64,000 bases of DNA from Mesorhizobium shangrilense (GCF_040537815.1 NZ_JBEWSZ010000005.1:124001-188000); one strand, 5' to 3'. Counted from the stretch's first letter, positions 45,747 through 55,655 are shown. Numbers and translations: made by a program. Notes: generated by a model not told the origin, from the letters alone.

Positions 45747-45796
45747 GGCGCATGATCCCTGTCGGGAAAGCCTGAAACTTTCCCGGGTCATGCGCC
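45747..45796. repeat. Palindromic repeat overlapping the metX stop
   Basis: Ends GGCGCATGA (45747-45755) and TCATGCGCC (45788-45796), with inner arms GGGAAAG and CTTTCCC. The metX stop codon and last residues lie inside the right arm. It can form a long hairpin between metX and metW. Confidence 0.75.
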
Positions 45797-46957
45797 CAGC
45801 CCCCTGGCGCGCGCAGCCGAGCCGATGAAGCCGTTGATGGCGGCGAAGAGTTCCGGCTCGTCGAGCAGGAAGGCGTCGTGGCCCCGGTCGGTTTCGATCT
45901 CGACGAAGGAGACGGAGGCGCCGGCGGCGTTGAGCGCATGGACGATCGATCGGCTCTCCTCGGTCGGAAACAGCCAGTCACTGGTGAACGAGACAAGACA
46001 GAAGCGGGTTTTCGTGCCGGCAAAGGCATCGGCCAGCCTGCCGCCATGGTCGGCGGCGAGGTCGAAATAGTCCATGGCCCGCGTCATGTAGAGGTAGGAA
46101 TTGGCGTCGAAGCGGTCGACGAAGGTCATGCCCTGGTGGCGCAGATAGCTTTCGATCTGGAAGTCGGCGTCGAAGCCGAAAGTGAGCGCATCGCGGTCCT
46201 GCAGATTGCGGCCGAACTTCCGGTGCAGGGCGGCTTCCGACAGATAGGTGATGTGGGCGGCCATGCGCGCCACGGCCAGGCCCTTTTCCGGTCGCTTGCC
46301 ATAGTCGAAATATTTGCCGCCGTGCCATTCCGGATCGGCCATCACGGCCTGCCTGCCGACCTCGTGGAAGGCGATGTTCTGTGACGAATGCCGCGCGCCA
46401 GTGGCGATCGGCAGCGCTGAGAAAACCCGCTCCGGATAGCTCGATGCCCATTCCAGCACCTGCATGCCGCCCATCGAGCCGCCGAGCACGCAAAACAGTT
46501 TTTCGATGCCGAAATGGTCGACCAGCATCAGCTGCGCGCGCACCATGTCAGGGATGGTGATGATCGGCAGGTCGAGCCCGTAGGGCTTGCCGGTGGCCGG
46601 GTTGGTCGAGGCCGGTCCGGTGGAGCCGAGGCAGCCGCCGATGACGTTGGAGCAGATGATGAAGAAGCGATTGGTGTCGATGATCTTGCCGGGGCCGATC
46701 AGGACCTCCCACCAGCCGGGCTTGCCTGTCACCGGATTGGTGTTGGCGACATGCTGGTCGCCGGTCAGCGCATGGCAGACGAGAATGGCGTTGGAGCGGG
46801 CGTCGTTGAGCGTACCGTAGGTCTGGTAGGCTATCTGGAACGGCGACAGCACGCTGCCGGCGTCGAGCTTGAGCGGCTTGTCCGGGCCGAAGCGCAACAC
46901 CGGGCTTGACGGCTGGTCGGCCTCGTTGTTGGTTTTTCCAGCGCGCAGAACGGCCAT
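45788..46957 (-). CDS. metX: Homoserine O-acetyltransferase
   Basis: A 389-residue alpha/beta hydrolase that acetylates L-homoserine in methionine synthesis. The family motifs are [11 protein letters not shown], the nucleophile [12 protein letters not shown], and the catalytic histidine in [15 protein letters not shown] 46957 matches remembered Mesorhizobium MetX starts; ATG 46966 is possible. A SAM-II riboswitch and terminator lie upstream. The C-terminus (ARGLGA) is encoded by a repeat arm. Confidence 0.95.
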   Translation of the reverse strand: MAVLRAGKTNNEADQPSSPVLRFGPDKPLKLDAGSVLSPFQIAYQTYGTLNDARSNAILVCHALTGDQHVANTNPVTGKPGWWEVLIGPGKIIDTNRFFIICSNVIGGCLGSTGPASTNPATGKPYGLDLPIITIPDMVRAQLMLVDHFGIEKLFCVLGGSMGGMQVLEWASSYPERVFSALPIATGARHSSQNIAFHEVGRQAVMADPEWHGGKYFDYGKRPEKGLAVARMAAHITYLSEAALHRKFGRNLQDRDALTFGFDADFQIESYLRHQGMTFVDRFDANSYLYMTRAMDYFDLAADHGGRLADAFAGTKTRFCLVSFTSDWLFPTEESRSIVHALNAAGASVSFVEIETDRGHDAFLLDEPELFAAINGFIGSAARARGLGA

Positions 46958-47030
46958 CGCATCCATCTCACACTTTGAATCCACATCGGCTTTTCTGGGC
47001 CGATGCAGTGTCCGGCCGGCGCGGACAACA

Positions 47031-47061
47031 AAAAACCGGCATTGCCGTCGCAAAGCCGGTT
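47031..47061 (-). terminator. Intrinsic terminator in the metX leader
   Basis: On the minus strand, AACCGGC...GCCGGTT encloses TTGC-GACG-GCAA and is followed by a run of six Ts. It lies 14 nt after the riboswitch aptamer and about 75 bp before metX. This is a textbook intrinsic terminator placed for transcriptional control by SAM. Confidence 0.85.
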
Positions 47062-47074
47062 ACAGGATGCAAAC

Positions 47075-47131
47075 GGCCCTTTAGCAAGTTGTTTAACGTG
47101 GCTGCAAGCCGACCGGCCAAATCACCACGGA
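47075..47131 (-). ncRNA. SAM-II riboswitch (metA motif)
   Basis: Read on the minus strand, the element starts CCGTGGTGATTTGG, pairs GTGG with CCAC of GCAGCCACGTTAAACAA, and ends with GCTAAA followed by a CC-rich segment. These are the conserved parts of the alphaproteobacterial SAM-II pseudoknot. SAM binding would lower metX expression; the adjacent terminator suggests control of transcription elongation. Confidence 0.88.
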
Positions 47132-47273
47132 ATCTCATTGCCCTTCTAGAACTCGCCCGCCTTGCCGTCAATGCCGGGCCGCTGGCACCACTGCCACCTC
47201 TCGACATTGCGGGCCATGGCTTGTATTTCCGCTGCGGCTTCCAGTCGGAAGCGTTCTCGACGGATTTTGTAAC

Positions 47274-48383
47274 ATGAGCCAGACACCGGATCAGGCACGT
47301 CCAACGCCTCGCGCGGGAATCATGGATATCGAGGCCTATGTGCCCGGCAAGAGTGCCGCGCCGGCCGGCGTCGCCAAGGTCTTCAAGCTGTCGTCGAACG
47401 AGAATCCGCTCGGCCCCTCGCCGAAGGCGATCGAGGCCGCGCGCGAGATTGCCGGGAAGCTCGACATCTACCCGGACGGCACCGCCAGGCGGCTCCGCGA
47501 AGCGATAGCCGAAGTGCATGGCCTCAACGCGCAGAACATCATCTGCTCCAACGGTTCCGACGAGATCCTGGGCCTGCTGGCGCAGACCTATCTCGCGCCG
47601 GGCGACGAAGCTATCTTCACCGAACACGCCTTCATGGTCTACAAGATCTACGTCCAGTCGGCCGGTGCGAAGCCGGTCGCGGTCAAGGAGACCGACGAAC
47701 GGGCCGACATAGACGCGATCCTGGCTGCTGTCACGCCACGCACAAAGATCGTGTTTCTCGCCAATCCCAACAATCCGACCGGCACCTATGTGCCGTTCCA
47801 GGAGGTGCGCCGCCTGCATGCCGGCCTGCCCAGGCATGTGCTGCTGGTACTGGACGCCGCCTATGCCGAATATGTCCGCCGCAACGACTATGAGGCCGGC
47901 ATCGAGCTGGTCGGTGGCGCCGAGAACGTGGTGATGACGCGTACTTTCTCCAAGATCGGACTGGGCGGCGCGCGGATCGGCTGGATGTATGCGCCGATGC
48001 ACATCGTCGACGCCATCAATCGCGTTCGCGGGCCTTTCAATGTCAATGCGACGGCGATCGAGGCCGGCATCGCAGCGATCCGCGACCGCGCCCATGTCGA
48101 ACGCAGCGTGGCGCACAACGAGACCTGGCTGGCCTGGCTAAGCGAGGAACTGACGAAGCTTGGGCTGCGGGTGACTCCCAGCGTCGGCAATTTCATCCTC
48201 ATTCATTTTCCCGATGACCAGAAGCATTCGGCAGCGTTGGCGGACGATTATCTGACCGCGCGCGGCTATATCTTGCGGCGCGTTTCCGGCTACGGCTTTC
48301 CCAACGCGCTGCGCATGACCGTCGGCACCGAAGAGGCCAATCGCGGCGTTGTCACCGCTCTCACGACATTCCTGAAAAGCTAG
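47274..48383 (+). CDS. hisC: Histidinol-phosphate aminotransferase
   Basis: A 369-residue class II PLP aminotransferase. [20 protein letters not shown] at the start, NPNNPTGTY, and the PLP lysine in [14 protein letters not shown] are present. In hisC-tyrC pairs the enzyme also transaminates prephenate or aromatic keto acids; that dual role is inferred from the neighbour. The tyrC start follows 4 bp later. It is divergent from metX. Confidence 0.93.
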   Translation: MSQTPDQARPTPRAGIMDIEAYVPGKSAAPAGVAKVFKLSSNENPLGPSPKAIEAAREIAGKLDIYPDGTARRLREAIAEVHGLNAQNIICSNGSDEILGLLAQTYLAPGDEAIFTEHAFMVYKIYVQSAGAKPVAVKETDERADIDAILAAVTPRTKIVFLANPNNPTGTYVPFQEVRRLHAGLPRHVLLVLDAAYAEYVRRNDYEAGIELVGGAENVVMTRTFSKIGLGGARIGWMYAPMHIVDAINRVRGPFNVNATAIEAGIAAIRDRAHVERSVAHNETWLAWLSEELTKLGLRVTPSVGNFILIHFPDDQKHSAALADDYLTARGYILRRVSGYGFPNALRMTVGTEEANRGVVTALTTFLKS

Positions 48384-48387
48384 AAAA

Positions 48388-49323
48388 ATGACATCACCGA
48401 TGTTTGAAAAGATAGCTCTGGTCGGCATCGGCCTGATCGGCTCGTCGCTGGCGCGGGTCATCCGCCGCGAGGGCCTTGCCCGTCATGTCGCCATTTCCAC
48501 GCGCAGTGCCGCGACGCTGGCGCGGGCGGAAGAACTCGGGCTGGGTGATTCCTACACCACGGATGCAAGGGAAGCGGTAGTTGATGCCGACCTGATCATC
48601 GTCTCGGTACCGGTCGGATCGTCTGGCGCGGTGGCTGAGGAAATCGCACCGGCGCTGAAGCCCGGCGCCATTCTCACCGATGTTGGCTCGACCAAGGCGT
48701 CGGTTATCGCGCAGATGCAGCCGTATGTGCCTGCCGGTGTGCATTTCATCCCGGGGCATCCGCTGGCGGGTACGGAAAAATCAGGCCCTGACGCCGGCTT
48801 CGCCGATCTTTTCGACAATCGCTGGTGCATCTTCACGCCGCTGCCCGGCACCGATCCGGAAGCGCTCGAACGGCTGTCGGAGTTCTGGCGCCGCTGCGGC
48901 TCCAACATCGACACGATGGACCCCCAGCACCACGACATGACGCTGGCCATCGTCTCGCACCTGCCGCATATCATCGCCTACAATATCGTCGGCACGGCTG
49001 ACGATCTGGAGTCGGTGACCAAGTCCGAAGTCATCAAATACTCGGCTTCCGGTTTCCGTGACTTCACCCGTCTCGCTGCCTCGGATCCGACGATGTGGCG
49101 CGACGTCTGCCTGCACAACAAGGACGCCATCCTCGAAATGCTGGCGCGGTTCTCGGAAGACCTGGCTTCGCTGCAGCGGGCGATCCGCTGGGGCGACGGC
49201 GAGAAGCTGTTCGACCTGTTCACGCGCACCCGTGCGATACGCCGGTCGATCATCGATGCGGGCCAGGACATCGACGTCCCCGATTTCGGCCGCCAGGCGG
49301 TCGAACACCCAGCCAAGAGCTAG
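48388..49323 (+). CDS. tyrC: Prephenate/arogenate dehydrogenase
   Basis: A 311-residue TyrA-type NAD(P) dehydrogenase in tyrosine synthesis. The N-terminal Rossmann loop is GIGLIGSSLARVIRR, HPLAGTEKSGP lies in the middle, and the helical dimer domain with DPQHHDMTLAIVSHLPH follows. It is a stand-alone domain without chorismate mutase. The stop overlaps the convergent sugar kinase stop by 4 bp. Confidence 0.92.
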   Translation: MTSPMFEKIALVGIGLIGSSLARVIRREGLARHVAISTRSAATLARAEELGLGDSYTTDAREAVVDADLIIVSVPVGSSGAVAEEIAPALKPGAILTDVGSTKASVIAQMQPYVPAGVHFIPGHPLAGTEKSGPDAGFADLFDNRWCIFTPLPGTDPEALERLSEFWRRCGSNIDTMDPQHHDMTLAIVSHLPHIIAYNIVGTADDLESVTKSEVIKYSASGFRDFTRLAASDPTMWRDVCLHNKDAILEMLARFSEDLASLQRAIRWGDGEKLFDLFTRTRAIRRSIIDAGQDIDVPDFGRQAVEHPAKS

Positions 49324-50252
49324 GCCTGTCCAGCAGGCCAATGCGCGTCGACCATCGCCAGCGTCTCGGCCCTGTCCGGTGCGCCCAGCCTGCCGCCGAA
49401 ACGCAGGCATTTGAGCGCGGCGGCGGCGCTGGCGAAACGCAATGCCTGCTCGACCGGCATGGCTTCCGCCAGCCCGACGGCAAAGGCGCCGTGAAACACG
49501 TCACCGGCTGCCAGCGTGTCCACGGCCTTGATCCGTGGCGCCGCTACATGGCGGGATGAGCCTGCCGTCCGATCAAACCACCAGGTTCCTGCCGAGCCGC
49601 CAGTGACCGCGACGAAGGCGTCGGTGCGGGACGCCAGGTCGGTGCAGGTAGTCTCCAGATCCAGTGCCTGACCGCAGATGATGCGGGCGGCCGGTTCGGA
49701 GGCGACGATGTGGGAAGCCAGCGGCAACAGCCGCTCCAGCACCGCGAGTGGCGCGGTATCGGCATCGAGGATCGCCGGCCGACTGATGGCGTGCGCCGCC
49801 TTCAAGGCAAGTGCCGCCGCACCCGGCCAACGGACGTCGACCAGTACCGCATCGAACGCCGTGAGATCGGCGGCCGGCAACGCTTCGGGGTCGGCCTGGG
49901 CCCGGCTGTCGTAGAAGGGCACGATGATGCGCTCGCCATGGGCGTCGACCAGGATCGAGGCCAGTGCCGAACGGGCGCCACTGACGCGCCGGACGAAACC
50001 GCAGTCGACACCCTCCGCCTCGATCCCGGCGATCAGCTGATCGCCGACCGAATCGTCACCCGCGCTTGCCCAGAGCGATACCTGAGCACCCAGCCGGCGC
50101 GCGGCGCATGCCGCGCTCGTGGCCATGCCGGAGGCGATCTGGACGCCGTCTGACGCGATGAATTTCCCCTGATGCGTGGGAAGCTGGTCCACCCGAAGGA
50201 TGGTGTCGAGCGTCAGGGCGCCGACGCTGAGGAGCTTGACCGGCTTCTTCAT
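49320..50252 (-). CDS. PfkB family sugar kinase
   Basis: A 310-residue ribokinase-like enzyme. The N-terminal part reads LLSVGALTLDTILRVDQLP, and the C-terminal signature TLAAGDVFHGAFAVGL holds the catalytic aspartate and anion hole. The substrate is a sugar or nucleoside not identifiable here. The DUF2125 gene lies just upstream on the same strand. Confidence 0.87.
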   Translation of the reverse strand: MKKPVKLLSVGALTLDTILRVDQLPTHQGKFIASDGVQIASGMATSAACAARRLGAQVSLWASAGDDSVGDQLIAGIEAEGVDCGFVRRVSGARSALASILVDAHGERIIVPFYDSRAQADPEALPAADLTAFDAVLVDVRWPGAAALALKAAHAISRPAILDADTAPLAVLERLLPLASHIVASEPAARIICGQALDLETTCTDLASRTDAFVAVTGGSAGTWWFDRTAGSSRHVAAPRIKAVDTLAAGDVFHGAFAVGLAEAMPVEQALRFASAAAALKCLRFGGRLGAPDRAETLAMVDAHWPAGQA

Positions 50253-50258
50253 GGCCGC

Positions 50259-51257
50259 CTACTGGACCGGCTTGATCCTGCCCAACGGGATGAAGCCGAT
50301 CGAAGCCTTGCTCTTGACGATCTTCAGCGGCAATGACGGCTCGTTGCCGAGCATTGCCAACCCGGCAAAGCCTTGCTCGATCTGGCTCTTCTGCTCGGGA
50401 ATGGCAGTGCCGAGGATCGCCGCCACGGCCTTGGGATCCTTGAGCCAGATCGTCAGGTCGGCGTCGATCAGGCCTTCGGCGTCCACCGACACCGTCCCGG
50501 CAACAGAGATGTGCGCCGTCCCCGATGACAAGCCGAGCTGGGCGATGTAGATCGACTGGCCGCGAAGGCTCTTCGCCTCGGTTTCGAGCAGGGTCAGGCC
50601 GTTCTTCAGCGTCACGTCGCCACTGCCGTCGAGTGCCGGCAGCACGCGTCCGCCAATTGCGTTGGCGTCGATCTCCAGGTCGGTGAAACTTCCCACATAG
50701 TTGACGTCCGTTCCGTTCGGACGCAGCTGTCCCGTTGCCGTGCGTGCGTAGAACAGCTCGACCGGGTCGGTGTCATCCGTCGGGTCGGTCTGGCCAGACA
50801 GGCCATTGGCCTCCAGCGTGATGTGCCGGGGCAAGGGCCAGGACAGTTTTGCCTTTGCCTGCAGGGTCTCCCAGTCGATCCACAGCGGCAGCATTCCCGG
50901 GATGGAGGTTCTCAGCGGCCCGCGCAGGTCGGCGACGGGTGACAGGGGTTGGGTGATCTGCGCGACGGCACTGAAGGTGCCGGCGGAGGCCGCGATGTTC
51001 CTAGCGTCGTCCTGATAGCCAAGGGTGTCGCAGGAAATGACGAAGCTGAGCGGGTAACCACTCACCGCGAGATTGCTGCACCCCGCCACGATGCCCTGGC
51101 TCTTCAGTGTCTCGACCGCCGTGTCGGCTTCGCTCTGGACCTTGTTCGCCAGATAGAACCACCCGGCGCTGTAGATGGCGAACAGCACGACAATGAAGGC
51201 GACGAGCCACCAGAGGCGGCGGCTGCGGTTCGGCTGAAGCTCGTCACTTGACGTCAT
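50259..51257 (-). CDS. DUF2125 exported/membrane protein
   Basis: A 332-residue protein with an N-terminal helix (RRLWWLVAFIVVLFAIYSAG) and a large periplasmic DUF2125 domain that contains repeated beta strands. ATG 51257 is used; the longer frame adds an unlikely 40-residue leader. The function of DUF2125 is unknown. It overlaps no other gene and ends 6 bp before the kinase start. Confidence 0.85.
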   Translation of the reverse strand: MTSSDELQPNRSRRLWWLVAFIVVLFAIYSAGWFYLANKVQSEADTAVETLKSQGIVAGCSNLAVSGYPLSFVISCDTLGYQDDARNIAASAGTFSAVAQITQPLSPVADLRGPLRTSIPGMLPLWIDWETLQAKAKLSWPLPRHITLEANGLSGQTDPTDDTDPVELFYARTATGQLRPNGTDVNYVGSFTDLEIDANAIGGRVLPALDGSGDVTLKNGLTLLETEAKSLRGQSIYIAQLGLSSGTAHISVAGTVSVDAEGLIDADLTIWLKDPKAVAAILGTAIPEQKSQIEQGFAGLAMLGNEPSLPLKIVKSKASIGFIPLGRIKPVQ

Positions 51258-51391
51258 GCTGCGGCTCTCGTTAACGCATGGGGTGTTGTCGACGAGGGAG
51301 ACTCGTTTCCAACGACAATAGGTAGGGACGGACTTAAAAAACACCGGCTTCGGTGCGGTGCCATCACTCTTTTGCATTCAGGCTCGGCGAT

Positions 51392-51913
51392 ATGGGCGAT
51401 TTTTGGGTTTTTGGCTACGGCTCGCTGATATGGCGGCCGGGTTTCGCGCATGTCGAGACGCAGCGGGCGCGCCTGCATGGCTATCGCCGGTCGCTCTGCG
51501 TCTACTCCTTCGTGCATCGCGGCACGCGCGAGCGGCCGGGCCTGGTGCTCGGCCTCGACCGTGGCGGTTCCTGCGTCGGGCTGGCATTCCGCGTCCCCGG
51601 CGATCTGCGCGACGAGGTCATTGCCTATCTGCGCGATCGCGAGCTGGTCACCAGCGTCTATCTCGAGCGCACGCTCAAGGTTCGCCTCGACAACGGTGCG
51701 ATGGTCGAGGCCGTGGCCTACATTGTCGACCGCGACCATGAGCAATATGCCGGCGGGCTCGATGCAGCTCATGCGGCATCCGTCGTGCGCGGCGCTGTCG
51801 GCCAGTCCGGAAACAACGAGGACTACGTGCTCAGCACGCTGAAACACCTTGAAGCGCTGGGCATTCGCGACCATTGGCTGGAGGAGGTGGCTGGACGGAT
51901 GACACCAGCCTGA
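51392..51913 (+). CDS. ChaC-like gamma-glutamylcyclotransferase
   Basis: A 173-residue protein with FWVFGYGSLIWRPGF (YGSL substrate loop) and YLRDREL, which holds the ChaC catalytic glutamate. ChaC proteins cleave glutathione to 5-oxoproline and Cys-Gly. The ATG at 51392 gives a normal-length start. It is divergent from the DUF2125 gene. Confidence 0.87.
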   Translation: MGDFWVFGYGSLIWRPGFAHVETQRARLHGYRRSLCVYSFVHRGTRERPGLVLGLDRGGSCVGLAFRVPGDLRDEVIAYLRDRELVTSVYLERTLKVRLDNGAMVEAVAYIVDRDHEQYAGGLDAAHAASVVRGAVGQSGNNEDYVLSTLKHLEALGIRDHWLEEVAGRMTPA

Positions 51914-52037
51914 GGCTTGTGCCAGCCGGCCGGAAAAGACAACCAGCCCTTTGACCTCGCCGCTTCAGGACCTAGGTTAGTGCGAGCCTCAAAATCAGCG
52001 GGCGCCCGCGCCCATCAATTCATCATGGAGATCCGTC

Positions 52038-52985
52038 TTGCAAAAACGCCGCCTCGGTCGCACCGACCTTTCCATCGCGCCGCTGGTCCTGGGCGGCAAC
52101 GTCTTCGGCTGGACCGCCGACGAAGCAACTTCCTTCGATCTGCTCGACCGCTTTGCCGAAGCCGGCCTCAATGCCATCGACACGGCGGATGTCTATTCGC
52201 GCTGGGCTCCCGGCAACAAGGGCGGCGAATCGGAAGATATCATCGGCAAATGGATGAAGAGCCGCGGCAACCGCGACAAGATCGTGGTCATCACCAAGGT
52301 CGGCTCGGACATGGGACAAGGCAAGAAGGATCTTTCCGCCGCCTATATCGAGAAGGCCGTCGACGCATCGCTGAAGCGGCTGCAGATCGATGCCATCGAC
52401 CTCTATCTGTCGCATTGGCCGGATCCGGCCACACCCTACGAGGAGACGCTCGGCGCCTATGAGAAGCTGCTGGCCAAGGGCAAGATCCGCTATGCGGGCT
52501 GCTCCAACCTCGATGCCAGCCAGTTGCGCGCCGCGCTCAACGTGGCAAGCCTGCGCAGCCTGCCGCGTTACGAGGTGCTGCAGCCGGAATACAATCTCTA
52601 CGACCGCTCGTCCTTCGACGGACCGCTGCGCGACCTGTGCATCGCCGAGGATATCGGCGTCATCACCTATTTCAGCCTGGCCAAGGGGTTTCTCAGCGGC
52701 AAATATCGCGGCAAGGCCGATCTTGGCCAGAGCGAGCGCGGCGAAGACGTCGCCAGCTACCTGAACGATCGCGGCATGCGCATCCTGGCCGCCCTTGACG
52801 CGGTATCCGCGAGGCATTCGGCCAAACCGGCCGAAGTGGCGCTTGCCTGGGTGATCGCACGTCCGGGCGTCACCGCGCCGATCGCCAGCGCCACCAAGCC
52901 CTCGCAGATGGACAGCCTGATCAAGGCGGTTTCGCTGAAGCTTAGCACGGACGATATCGCGGCGCTCGACAAGGCAAGCACCTAA
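52038..52985 (+). CDS. Aldo/keto reductase
   Basis: A 315-residue NADPH-dependent reductase. The (beta/alpha)8 tetrad is visible: DTADVYSRW (Asp, Tyr), VITKVGSD (Lys) and YLSHWPD (His). It ends with the cofactor region APIASATKPSQMDSL. The start is TTG at 52038, with GGAG 7 bp before it. Substrate unknown. A strong intrinsic terminator follows. Confidence 0.87.
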   Translation: MQKRRLGRTDLSIAPLVLGGNVFGWTADEATSFDLLDRFAEAGLNAIDTADVYSRWAPGNKGGESEDIIGKWMKSRGNRDKIVVITKVGSDMGQGKKDLSAAYIEKAVDASLKRLQIDAIDLYLSHWPDPATPYEETLGAYEKLLAKGKIRYAGCSNLDASQLRAALNVASLRSLPRYEVLQPEYNLYDRSSFDGPLRDLCIAEDIGVITYFSLAKGFLSGKYRGKADLGQSERGEDVASYLNDRGMRILAALDAVSARHSAKPAEVALAWVIARPGVTAPIASATKPSQMDSLIKAVSLKLSTDDIAALDKAST

Positions 52986-53048
52986 CCGCTGTCTGAAGCC
53001 GGCTGCCCGCAGAGCGCCATCCAGGCAAGCAGCCACCCCCGCATTGAA

Positions 53049-53075
53049 GTCCGCCGGTCGACCCGGCGGACTTTT
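53049..53075 (+). terminator. Intrinsic terminator after the aldo/keto reductase
   Basis: GTCCGCCGG (53049-53057) and CCGGCGGAC (53063-53071) form a perfect 9-bp stem with a 5-nt loop, followed by TTTT. It lies 64 bp after the stop codon. Confidence 0.8.
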
Positions 53076-53148
53076 CGCACGATCGTCCAAGACCGTCCGC
53101 CGGCCTCGCGATACCGTCATCCGCATGGGCAAGGCAGGGTGATCCAAG

Positions 53149-53775
53149 ATGGCCGGGCAGACGCTTTCCGATCCGGAAACATGGCGGCAGTTGCTCGGGC
53201 TCGTGCTTATGGCCACGGTTGTCATGGGCAGCCCGGGACCGGCGACGATCAGCGTCACCGCCGTTGGCGCTGCGTTCGGTCTGAGCGGTTCGCTCGCATA
53301 CACTTCGGGGATCGTTCTTGGCACGATCGCCGTGCTGCTGGTCGTGGCCATGGGGCTCTTGGCGATGGTTGCCTCCGTGCCTGCGCTCACACCGGTACTG
53401 GCCGTCGCATCCGGTGCCTATATTCTCTACCTGGCGTTCAAGATCGCGACGGCGCCGCCCCTGGCCGCCTATCCCGACCAAGCCGCGCGGCCGACATTCC
53501 TGGGCGGGTTCCTTTTGGCCATCGCCAATCCCAAGGCCTATGTGGCGATTGCCGCGGTATTTGCCGGCGCTTCGTCGGTGTCCGGCGCCGGCGAGCTCGG
53601 CGTCGGGTTCAAGCTGGCGGTCCTCGCGCTGATGATCGTCGTTATCCATGCCGTCTGGCTTCTCGCGGGGGCGGCGTTCGCACGCTTCCTGCGCCAGCCG
53701 GTGGCATCGCGGATCATCAATCTTGTCTTTGCCGCAGCGCTGGTTCTGACCACCGCGCTGGCCATGTTTTCCTGA
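53149..53775 (+). CDS. LysE family translocator
   Basis: A 208-residue exporter of the LysE/RhtB family with about six helices. VVMGSPGPATISVTAVGAAF is the family signature (SPGP). GGFLLAIANPKAYVAIAAVF follows. Substrates are usually amino acids such as lysine, threonine or homoserine, but not known here. Convergent with plsC, 7 bp apart. Confidence 0.87.
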   Translation: MAGQTLSDPETWRQLLGLVLMATVVMGSPGPATISVTAVGAAFGLSGSLAYTSGIVLGTIAVLLVVAMGLLAMVASVPALTPVLAVASGAYILYLAFKIATAPPLAAYPDQAARPTFLGGFLLAIANPKAYVAIAAVFAGASSVSGAGELGVGFKLAVLALMIVVIHAVWLLAGAAFARFLRQPVASRIINLVFAAALVLTTALAMFS

Positions 53776-53782
53776 ATTCGTG

Positions 53783-54577
53783 TCAGGCCTTGGCGGCGCC
53801 GCCCAATTCGCGCAGCCGCTTCACGGCCGATGGCGGCATGGCCGGTGGGTTTGGCGCCCGGGCGGCCTCGATCAGGAACTGGTCGCAGGCGGCTTCCGTG
53901 TCGCCGATCAGCCGCGCCATGAATTCGTCCTTGCTCAAGCCGGGCGGGATCGGCGGCAGGAAGCGTGCCTTGATCGTGCCGGGATAGCGTAGGAACTTTC
54001 TGCGCGGCCAATACAGGCCTGCGACATGGGCGACAGGCACCACCGGAACGCCGAGCTGCGTATAGATTTCGACAATGCCGTATTTGTAGGCCGGCTCGTC
54101 GCCCGGTGCGCGCCTTGTGCCTTCCGGGTAGATGATGAGCTGGCGGGGATTGCGCGCCATCTCCGCCTTGGTCGCGGCGACAACCGCCTTCAGCGCCTTG
54201 GAGCGGCTGCCCCGGTCGACTGGGATCATGCGCATCTTCATGATGTACCAGCCGAAGAACGGGATCCAGGTCAGCTCCCGCTTCAGGATGTAGAGCGGGT
54301 CCTTGAGGAATGGAAAAAAAGCGATCGCGTCCCAGAAGGATTGATGCTTCGGAGCCAGGATGAAAGAGCCCTCGGGAAGGTTTTCCTGGCCGGTGATCTC
54401 GCTTTTCGTGCCGGCGACCTTGTCGTAGAGCCACATGCAGGTGCGCGACCAGAATTTCGGCACGAACCATGCCCGGTCGCGAGGCGACAGGAAATAATAG
54501 GGGGTCCAGACGATCATCTGGACGATCAAGTTGACGTAGAAAACGAAGTTGAACGCCAGCGAGCGGATGTAGAGCAT
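53783..54577 (-). CDS. plsC: 1-acyl-sn-glycerol-3-phosphate acyltransferase
   Basis: A 264-residue membrane acyltransferase that makes phosphatidic acid. The catalytic HX4D is HQSFWD, and the PEGTR motif is present. An N-terminal helix (FNFVFYVNLIVQMIVW) anchors it to the membrane. ATG 54577 is used rather than the upstream in-frame extension. Other PlsC paralogues are likely elsewhere in the genome. Confidence 0.88.
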   Translation of the reverse strand: MLYIRSLAFNFVFYVNLIVQMIVWTPYYFLSPRDRAWFVPKFWSRTCMWLYDKVAGTKSEITGQENLPEGSFILAPKHQSFWDAIAFFPFLKDPLYILKRELTWIPFFGWYIMKMRMIPVDRGSRSKALKAVVAATKAEMARNPRQLIIYPEGTRRAPGDEPAYKYGIVEIYTQLGVPVVPVAHVAGLYWPRRKFLRYPGTIKARFLPPIPPGLSKDEFMARLIGDTEAACDQFLIEAARAPNPPAMPPSAVKRLRELGGAAKA

Positions 54578-54727
54578 GTGGGGGGTCCGGTGAGGGAAGT
54601 GTGCGTTGGTTACACCAAGCGCGGGCAAAAAGGAAACGCCGCGATTGGCAGGAAGTCGGCCAAACGAGCGGCGGGCCGGATGCACTCCACGAGCGGCCAA
54701 GGCAAGATGCGCTCGGGCCGGCCCGCT

Positions 54728-55627
54728 TCACCAGCTTGAGTTCATCAGCCTCTCCCTTATTCGCGGCGCGGCGAAGTCGAGGAATGCCCGCAGTTTCACC
54801 GGCAGCAGGCCATGGCCGGCATGGACGAGGCTGACAGGCCAAGGCTCCGGCTCGAATGCCTGCAGCACGGGGCGGAGCGTGCCTGAGCGAACGGCCTCGG
54901 CAATCTGGTAGGAAAGCACCCTTGTCATGCCCACCCCGGCGATCGCGGCATCCATGGCTGCCTCGGCGGTGTTGACCCGAAGCCGTGAGTGGACGGGAAC
55001 AGCGAATTCGGCCTTGCCGTTGCCGAAGCTCCAGGTGGCCAAGGCCCCTTCAAATGTGATGCAGCGGTGCGCTGCAAGGTCTTCGGGAGACTCTGGCGTG
55101 CCGTGTTCGGCCAGATAGGCAGGGCTCGCGCAAACGACGTGACGGATCGAACCAATGCGGATGGCGACCATGTTGGAATCGGGGAGTTGGCCGATGCGGA
55201 CGGCGAGATCGATGTGTTCATCGATCAACTGCGTTATCCGGTCCGTCAGCGTCAGGCGAACGTCCACCTCGGGATAGACAGCGAGGAAGGCGATGATGAC
55301 CGGCAGCACATGCAGCCGGCCAAAGACGATCGGCGCGGTTATGATCAACTCGCCGGTCGGAGTGTTGTATTCACCGGCGGCCGTGCGCTCGGCCTCGCCG
55401 ACATCATCGAGGATGCGGCGGCAGGCGGCCAGATAGGCGTGTCCCGCATCGGTCAGCGACAGCCGCCGCGCCGAGCGATTGAGCAGGCGCGTTTTCAGGT
55501 GCGCCTCGAGTTCGGAAATCTTTCGACTGATCGTCGCCAGGGGAATGCCCAGTCGGCGGCCTGCCGCGGAGAGGCTGCCGGCCTCCGCCGCGGCGGCGAA
55601 CAGGGACATGGATTCGAGACGGTCCAT
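54728..55627 (-). CDS. LysR family transcriptional regulator
   Basis: A 299-residue LTTR. The HTH is at about 1-60 (GSLSAAGRRLGIPLATISRK, LKTRLLNRSARR), with an effector-binding domain from residue 90. The start at 55627 gives the usual MDRLESM opening. It is divergent from the PPOX-fold gene, with a T-N11-A dyad between them, so it likely controls that gene and itself. The ligand is unknown. Confidence 0.9.
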   Translation of the reverse strand: MDRLESMSLFAAAAEAGSLSAAGRRLGIPLATISRKISELEAHLKTRLLNRSARRLSLTDAGHAYLAACRRILDDVGEAERTAAGEYNTPTGELIITAPIVFGRLHVLPVIIAFLAVYPEVDVRLTLTDRITQLIDEHIDLAVRIGQLPDSNMVAIRIGSIRHVVCASPAYLAEHGTPESPEDLAAHRCITFEGALATWSFGNGKAEFAVPVHSRLRVNTAEAAMDAAIAGVGMTRVLSYQIAEAVRSGTLRPVLQAFEPEPWPVSLVHAGHGLLPVKLRAFLDFAAPRIRERLMNSSW

Positions 55628-55655
55628 AAATCTTCCGAGAAATGGAAGGATAGGT

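Noticed and set aside
46906..47277. 123-residue plus-strand frame
   Set aside because: It covers the SAM-II riboswitch and terminator and ends in the hisC start; not a plausible gene.
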